Shown: positions 6,826-10,631 of the stretch, piece by piece
Layout: every line of letters begins with the position of its first letter
How positions within the stretch are numbered: position 1 is the stretch's first letter
NCBI GenBank assembly: GCA_016207585.1
Contig: JACQPI010000237.1
Span: forward strand, 1-10,631
Direction: 5' to 3'
Length of the DNA stretch: 10,631 bases
DNA from: Elusimicrobiota bacterium
GTDB lineage: Bacteria; Elusimicrobiota; Elusimicrobia; UBA1565; JACRDR01
The notes under the pieces: model-generated
Told to the model about the DNA's origin: nothing
What the model saw: the letters and a program-made list of their open reading frames with translations, nothing else
Database searches by the model: none
Program-made: the position numbers and the translations under genes

Positions 6826-7647
6826 CTAAGATTCAACCGAAAAAAACCTGCTGAACCACCCCTGGAGGCCTCTTTTCGAAGCGACCGGCCTCCCTGCGAT
6901 CACGGTGACATTGTCCGCGCCGCCGGCCTCCCGCGCCATGTCGACCAACCGGTCGCAAGCCGCGGGAAGCTCGGGGGTCTCGCTCAGCGCCCGCGCGATC
7001 CGCTCGTCGGCGACCATTTTCGTCAAGCCATCGGTGCACAACAGCAGCACGTCTTGCGCAAGCAGCGGGTGTTCCTGGATATCGACCACGACCCGGGATT
7101 CGGTGCCCAAGGCGCGGATCAACACGTTCTGCAATTCGGAGCGCTGCGCCTCCTCCGGGTTTAAAAGTCCACGGCGAAGCTGTTCCATGACGAGCGAATG
7201 ATCTTCCGTCAGAAGCTGCAACTCCCCTTTGCGAAAAACGTAGAGTCGGCTGTCCCCGACGTGGGCGACCGCCACGGTCCCGCCGTGCACCAAGGCCGCC
7301 ACGATCGTCGTCCCCATGCCTCGGTTCTGCGCCGAGGATTGGGCTTTCTCAAAAATAACGGTGTTCGCCATCTGGACGATATATTCCATTTGGCGAACTC
7401 TAAAGGAACCGGCCCCGGCCGATGAGCCCGGGGCGCCCGTGACGGCTCCGCCCAAAACCTTGCGACCGAAATCCAAAATCGTCTCGGTCGCGAGACGGCT
7501 CGCGATCTCGCCCGAGTTATGTCCACCCATCCCGTCCGCGACAACCAACAGGCCTAACTCGGAATCGATCGCGAAACTGTCCTCATTGTTCTCGCGAACG
7601 CAACCCGCGTCGGTCCGGCCCACCGCCGAGACCAGCGCCCTACTCAT
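6826..7647 (-). CDS. PP2C-family Ser/Thr protein phosphatase
   Basis: This metal-dependent phosphatase of the Stp/PrpC type removes phosphate from Ser/Thr and is the likely counterpart of the kinase encoded just upstream. The 273 residues carry the family motifs in order: RENNEDSF (18-25), VADGMGGHNSGE (36-47) with metal ligand Asp38, GMGTT (110-114), VAHVGDSRLYV (128-138), LTEDHSLV (146-153), CTDGLT (204-209) with Asp206, and GGADNVTVI (242-250) with Asp245. All expected metal-binding acids are present, so it should be active. After the catalytic domain there is a short basic, aromatic tail with GWFSRFF (263-269), not needed for the fold. The ATG at 7647 has a strong GGGAGG ribosome site. 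The gene begins 24 bases after the kinase stop and ends 17 bases before the FHA gene. Confidence 0.95.
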   Translation of the reverse strand: MSRALVSAVGRTDAGCVRENNEDSFAIDSELGLLVVADGMGGHNSGEIASRLATETILDFGRKVLGGAVTGAPGSSAGAGSFRVRQMEYIVQMANTVIFEKAQSSAQNRGMGTTIVAALVHGGTVAVAHVGDSRLYVFRKGELQLLTEDHSLVMEQLRRGLLNPEEAQRSELQNVLIRALGTESRVVVDIQEHPLLAQDVLLLCTDGLTKMVADERIARALSETPELPAACDRLVDMAREAGGADNVTVIAGRPVASKRGLQGWFSRFFSVES

Positions 7648-7671
7648 GAAAACCTCCCGGCGTCGCCCCTA

Positions 7672-10557
7672 TCACGATAGCGCCTCGGGGTTTTCCAGGC
7701 GGGCCGTCTTATCGGCCTCCACCGCGCTCTCCGGCGCCCCGGAAGGCTGCAGCCCCGGCGGCTGCGCCGGAGATTCCAGACCGGCCGCTTCTAAATCAAG
7801 GTTTGCCAGGGTCGCCTCAAGAGCCGCCGCGTCGACCGGCATGGCCGCGAACGCCTCCTCAACAGGCGGGGCCGGAGCGGCCGGAGGCTCCTGTGCCGTC
7901 GTCTCGACCGAGGCCTCGGTCGCGGCCTCCTCCGCGGGCGGTTGGGCCGACCGGAATGTCGCCGCCACCACTTCCTCGGCCGTCCTGGGTGGCTCGGGAG
8001 CAAGGCTCCCATCGGCCGCGACTTCTCCACGCGAGGCCTTCATGCAGACCCGCAGGTCGGCCGCCATTTCCGAACCGCGCTGGTAGCGCGTCTCCGGGGC
8101 CTTCTGCAGCGCCCGATGAATCGTCGCCGCGGCGCAGGCGGGAAGCTGCGGGTTGATCTGGAGAGGATCGGGCTCCGGGTCGTTGGCGATTTGAAACAAG
8201 AGCGTCCCGATTCCGTCACCGCCCTTGAACGGTTTTTCTCCCGTTAAAAATTCAAACAAGGCGACGCCCAAGCTGAAGAGATCCGAGCGGCCGTCCACTT
8301 TCCGTCCGGCCACCTGTTCCGGACTCATATAGGAGGGCGTCCCCATGACGGTTCCGGTCGCCGTCTTCGAGGAGGCTGTGATCCGCGCGATGCCGAAATC
8401 CGTCACGCGGATCGTCCCATCCTTCAAGAGCATGATGTTCGCCGGTTTGACGTCCCGATGGACGATCCCCTGAGCATGGGCGTAATCCAACGCCTCCGCC
8501 ACCTCGGCTACGTACTCCATCGCCGTCTCCGCCGGCAGGAGCCGTTCCTTGCCGGTGTGCCGCGCGAGGTCCGTGCCGTCCAGAAACTCCATGGCGATAT
8601 AACACACGTCGTTCTCTTCGCCCGCGTCGAAAATCCTGACGATGTTGGGATGATTCAGAGTGCCCGCCGATTCCGCCTCGCGAAAAAAGCGCTCTTTCGT
8701 ATCCCGAAGCGCCGCGGGATCCGTTCCCTCCTCCAGCATCATCGTCTTGATCGCCACGAGCCGATTGATCTTCGGGTCGCGGCCCAAATAGACCACGCCC
8801 ATCGCGCCGCGACCCAGCTCCTTTTCGATCTCGTAACGGCCCAAGGTCGGTCTGGAGGCGCCCTCGGAGATAAGGACCGTCCCCTCCTTCGCCGTGGCGC
8901 CGATACCGCCGAATACCGCTCCCTCCGCGGCCGCCCGGAGAACCTTCATCTTCTCCTGAATATCCTTGAATTTCGGATCTTGGGCGGCGACATGCTCGTA
9001 AACCGCCACCGCTTTGTTGTATTGGCGCTTGCGCTCGAAGTCGAGCGCTAGATTATACAGCAGTCCCTTGACTTGATCATCAACGGGGCACAGCCGGAAT
9101 TTATCGAATGCCAGATCGAGCATCCCCTGCCCCTGGAACGATAATCCCAACATCTTGTTCGTCTCGATCGCGGAGGCTTCCACGAGTTCTTTTCCCCGCT
9201 CCGTAATGAGGAACCGTTTCGTCATGACGACGATATAGCCGGCAATCAGCAGAAGTCCGGGATAGACGATCTTGAGCCATTGCCCCTGCGCGAACAAATA
9301 GGTTCCCGACGCCACGATGGCGATCAGAAGGATCGACGACAAGAGAGCTCCCGCCATGGCGCGCAGCCGCGGCAACAAGAACATGATGAATAGGCCCACG
9401 AAAGCGATGGCGCCGAGCTCCGAGCGCACCGCCCATTCCGGGCGGATGATAAATTGCCGATGGAGCATGTTTTCGATGATGCTGGCGACAACCTCCACTC
9501 CGGAGATGCTGTGCGCGACAGGAGTCACATACAGGGTCGAGATGCCGGCTGCCGCCGGCCCCAACACGACGATCTTGTCCCGGAAAACGTCCATCGATAC
9601 CTTCCCCTGCAATATTTCGTGGAAGGAGTAATATCGGAAGCTCTGGAGGGGCCCGGGGAACGTAATGAGCATGGATTGGTCGCGATCAAGCGGGATGCTG
9701 GTATTGCCCAAATGAATCGCCCGGCCGGGCCTCACCCGGACATCCTTGGGCTGGATGCCAAGATACCGAATCACCAATTCCAGGGCGTAGGATGGATAGA
9801 ATACCCCCCCATACCGTATCGCAGGGTATTCCCGTCGGAGCACTCCGTCGAAATCGGGGAATATATTGACGTGGCCGACGGCGCCTTGGACCGCATCCGA
9901 AAAGGCCCTCTGCGGCGGCGTGACCTTGGTCCCCTCCAATAACCGCGCTTGCTCCGAAACGCTCTCGGCACCCACCTCCGCCGTCAACGCCGCGCTCGAA
10001 AGAGACGCCGCCGCGAGGTCCGCCGCGCTTCCCCGGATGCCGCTCGTCTCGAAAAACAGGGGCAACACGACAGTGCCCGCCGCCTGAAGAGAGTTTCGAA
10101 GAGTCTCATCGGAATCGAGCCGCGCGGTGGCGGAATCGAACTCGATGCCGAATGAGACCCCGCGCCGCTCCACGATCCGTCGCGACTCAAGCATGGCCTC
10201 GTAGCGGCTCTTGAGCGCGCCGATTTCCTCCAACCCCTGGTTGCGCTCGGGCTCGGAAAGCAGCACGTTGAGTCCGATAACCCGCGGTTTGGCCTCGGCG
10301 AGGAGGTCGACCATCTCCGCGAGGCGGCTCCTCGGCCATGGCCATCGTCCCAACCGGGCGATCGAGTCGTCGTCGATCGCGACCAGGACGATCTCCCGGC
10401 TCCCCGCGTCGATGGATTGGCGCAATCCCGAGCGCGCGTCATAGGCCTTCATTTCCAGGCTTTCCAGAAAACTCGCCTGGAATAAATACCCCCCCGATAT
10501 AAAAAGGGTAAGGCACGCTCCTATGAGAGCGTCCAATAGCAGGGTTCGATTTTTCAC
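7672..10557 (-). CDS. CHASE2 transmembrane receptor Ser/Thr protein kinase with TPR segment
   Basis: This 961-residue membrane sensor kinase writes Ser/Thr phosphorylation in response to an unknown extracytoplasmic cue. The order is: one membrane segment (about 9-27); a CHASE2 sensor (about 30-360) with AIDDDSIARLGRWPWPR, GHVNIFPDFDGVLRR and DKIVVLGPAAAG; three membrane segments (about 372-389, 399-414, 422-437); TPR-like helices (about 460-535); and a Hanks-type kinase domain (about 564-830). Four segments put CHASE2 outside and the kinase inside. Catalytic elements are intact: GRGAMG loop (572-577), Lys594, Glu617, HRDVKPAN (690-697), DFG (710-712), SPE (735-737) and Asp749. The activation loop is rich in Thr and Ser (718-730), fitting autophosphorylation. 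A Pro/Ala/Glu-rich tail (about 838-961) ends near DKTARLENPEAL. The start is GTG at 10557 with a weak ribosome site. PP2C and FHA genes follow in the same operon. Confidence 0.94.
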   Translation of the reverse strand: MKNRTLLLDALIGACLTLFISGGYLFQASFLESLEMKAYDARSGLRQSIDAGSREIVLVAIDDDSIARLGRWPWPRSRLAEMVDLLAEAKPRVIGLNVLLSEPERNQGLEEIGALKSRYEAMLESRRIVERRGVSFGIEFDSATARLDSDETLRNSLQAAGTVVLPLFFETSGIRGSAADLAAASLSSAALTAEVGAESVSEQARLLEGTKVTPPQRAFSDAVQGAVGHVNIFPDFDGVLRREYPAIRYGGVFYPSYALELVIRYLGIQPKDVRVRPGRAIHLGNTSIPLDRDQSMLITFPGPLQSFRYYSFHEILQGKVSMDVFRDKIVVLGPAAAGISTLYVTPVAHSISGVEVVASIIENMLHRQFIIRPEWAVRSELGAIAFVGLFIMFLLPRLRAMAGALLSSILLIAIVASGTYLFAQGQWLKIVYPGLLLIAGYIVVMTKRFLITERGKELVEASAIETNKMLGLSFQGQGMLDLAFDKFRLCPVDDQVKGLLYNLALDFERKRQYNKAVAVYEHVAAQDPKFKDIQEKMKVLRAAAEGAVFGGIGATAKEGTVLISEGASRPTLGRYEIEKELGRGAMGVVYLGRDPKINRLVAIKTMMLEEGTDPAALRDTKERFFREAESAGTLNHPNIVRIFDAGEENDVCYIAMEFLDGTDLARHTGKERLLPAETAMEYVAEVAEALDYAHAQGIVHRDVKPANIMLLKDGTIRVTDFGIARITASSKTATGTVMGTPSYMSPEQVAGRKVDGRSDLFSLGVALFEFLTGEKPFKGGDGIGTLLFQIANDPEPDPLQINPQLPACAAATIHRALQKAPETRYQRGSEMAADLRVCMKASRGEVAADGSLAPEPPRTAEEVVAATFRSAQPPAEEAATEASVETTAQEPPAAPAPPVEEAFAAMPVDAAALEATLANLDLEAAGLESPAQPPGLQPSGAPESAVEADKTARLENPEALS

Positions 10558-10575
10558 GTTGACTTCGGCTTTTTT

Positions 10576-10604
10576 AGTCTAACCGATGTTTCCAAACCTG
10601 TCAA
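10576..10604 (-). promoter_or_regulatory. Sigma70-like promoter of the kinase-phosphatase-FHA operon
   Basis: On the minus strand, a perfect -35 box TTGACA (10604-10599) is followed after 17 bases by TAGACT (10581-10576), a four-of-six -10 match. Transcription would begin near 10569, giving a leader of about 12 bases before the GTG at 10557. That leader has no strong ribosome site. The rest of the edge region to 10631 shows no gene or other clear signal. Confidence 0.6.
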
Positions 10605-10631
10605 TGCCGCGGTGTTGTGATTTTGATTACG

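Noticed and set aside
6809..6826. GTG start for the FHA protein at 6826
   Set aside because: It overlaps the phosphatase stop codon, and the ATG at 6808 has a G-rich ribosome site directly upstream and gives the natural domain start.
7316..8086. 256-codon plus-strand frame across the phosphatase and kinase tail
   Set aside because: An Ala/Ser-rich shadow of the low-complexity kinase tail and PP2C, without family features.
1..10631. CRISPR arrays, insertion sequences, tRNA or rRNA genes, riboswitches
   Set aside because: No repeated spacer pattern, transposase, terminal inverted repeat or RNA gene was seen; gaps between genes are too short for most of these.

Overview
The window is about 10.6 kb of GC-rich bacterial DNA, roughly 60% or more by eye. 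It is almost fully coding and contains eight protein genes. I saw no RNA genes, mobile elements, CRISPR arrays or long repeats, and no gap above 130 bases between genes. The organism is probably a Gram-negative bacterium that runs, or can run, ferredoxin-linked central metabolism. This rests on a two-subunit 2-oxoacid:ferredoxin oxidoreductase beside citrate synthase and succinyl-CoA ligase, and on a CHASE2 receptor kinase. The lineage cannot be fixed from the sequence. Nitrospirota-, NC10-, Acidobacteriota- or former deltaproteobacteria-like groups are possibilities only.

Left half (1-6085), a TCA-cycle region. On the minus strand, citrate synthase (2060 to 879) is followed after 11 bases by the beta subunit of succinyl-CoA ligase (867 down to the left edge, truncated). 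On the plus strand, diverging from citrate synthase across a 127-base gap, lies a tight four-gene operon: a CBS-pair protein, korA (fused gamma-alpha subunit), korB (beta subunit), and a second CBS-pair protein carrying an N-terminal zinc ribbon. Spacing is +4 bases, an 8-base overlap and a 4-base ATGA overlap, so the two CBS proteins bracket the oxidoreductase. Together the genes cover citrate formation or cleavage and the interconversion of 2-oxoglutarate, succinyl-CoA and succinate. This suits an oxidative cycle using Kor in place of 2-oxoglutarate dehydrogenase, or a reductive direction. The CBS pairs suggest adenylate sensing at this step (inference).

Right half (6062-10631), a phospho-signalling operon on the minus strand. 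It starts from a promoter with a perfect TTGACA -35 box and encodes, in order, a membrane CHASE2-TPR Ser/Thr kinase (10557-7672), a PP2C phosphatase (7647-6826) and a tandem FHA protein (6808-6062). These form a writer, an eraser and a reader of phosphothreonine. The FHA gene runs tail-to-tail into the zinc-ribbon CBS gene with a 24-base overlap, leaving no room for an intergenic terminator.

The most interesting points are the two CBS modules locked around korAB, an apparent ATC start codon for the succinyl-CoA ligase gene, and the closeness of a kinase/phosphatase/FHA module to enzymes of the 2-oxoglutarate node. In Actinobacteria that node is controlled by an FHA protein (OdhI/GarA). The link here is a hypothesis only.
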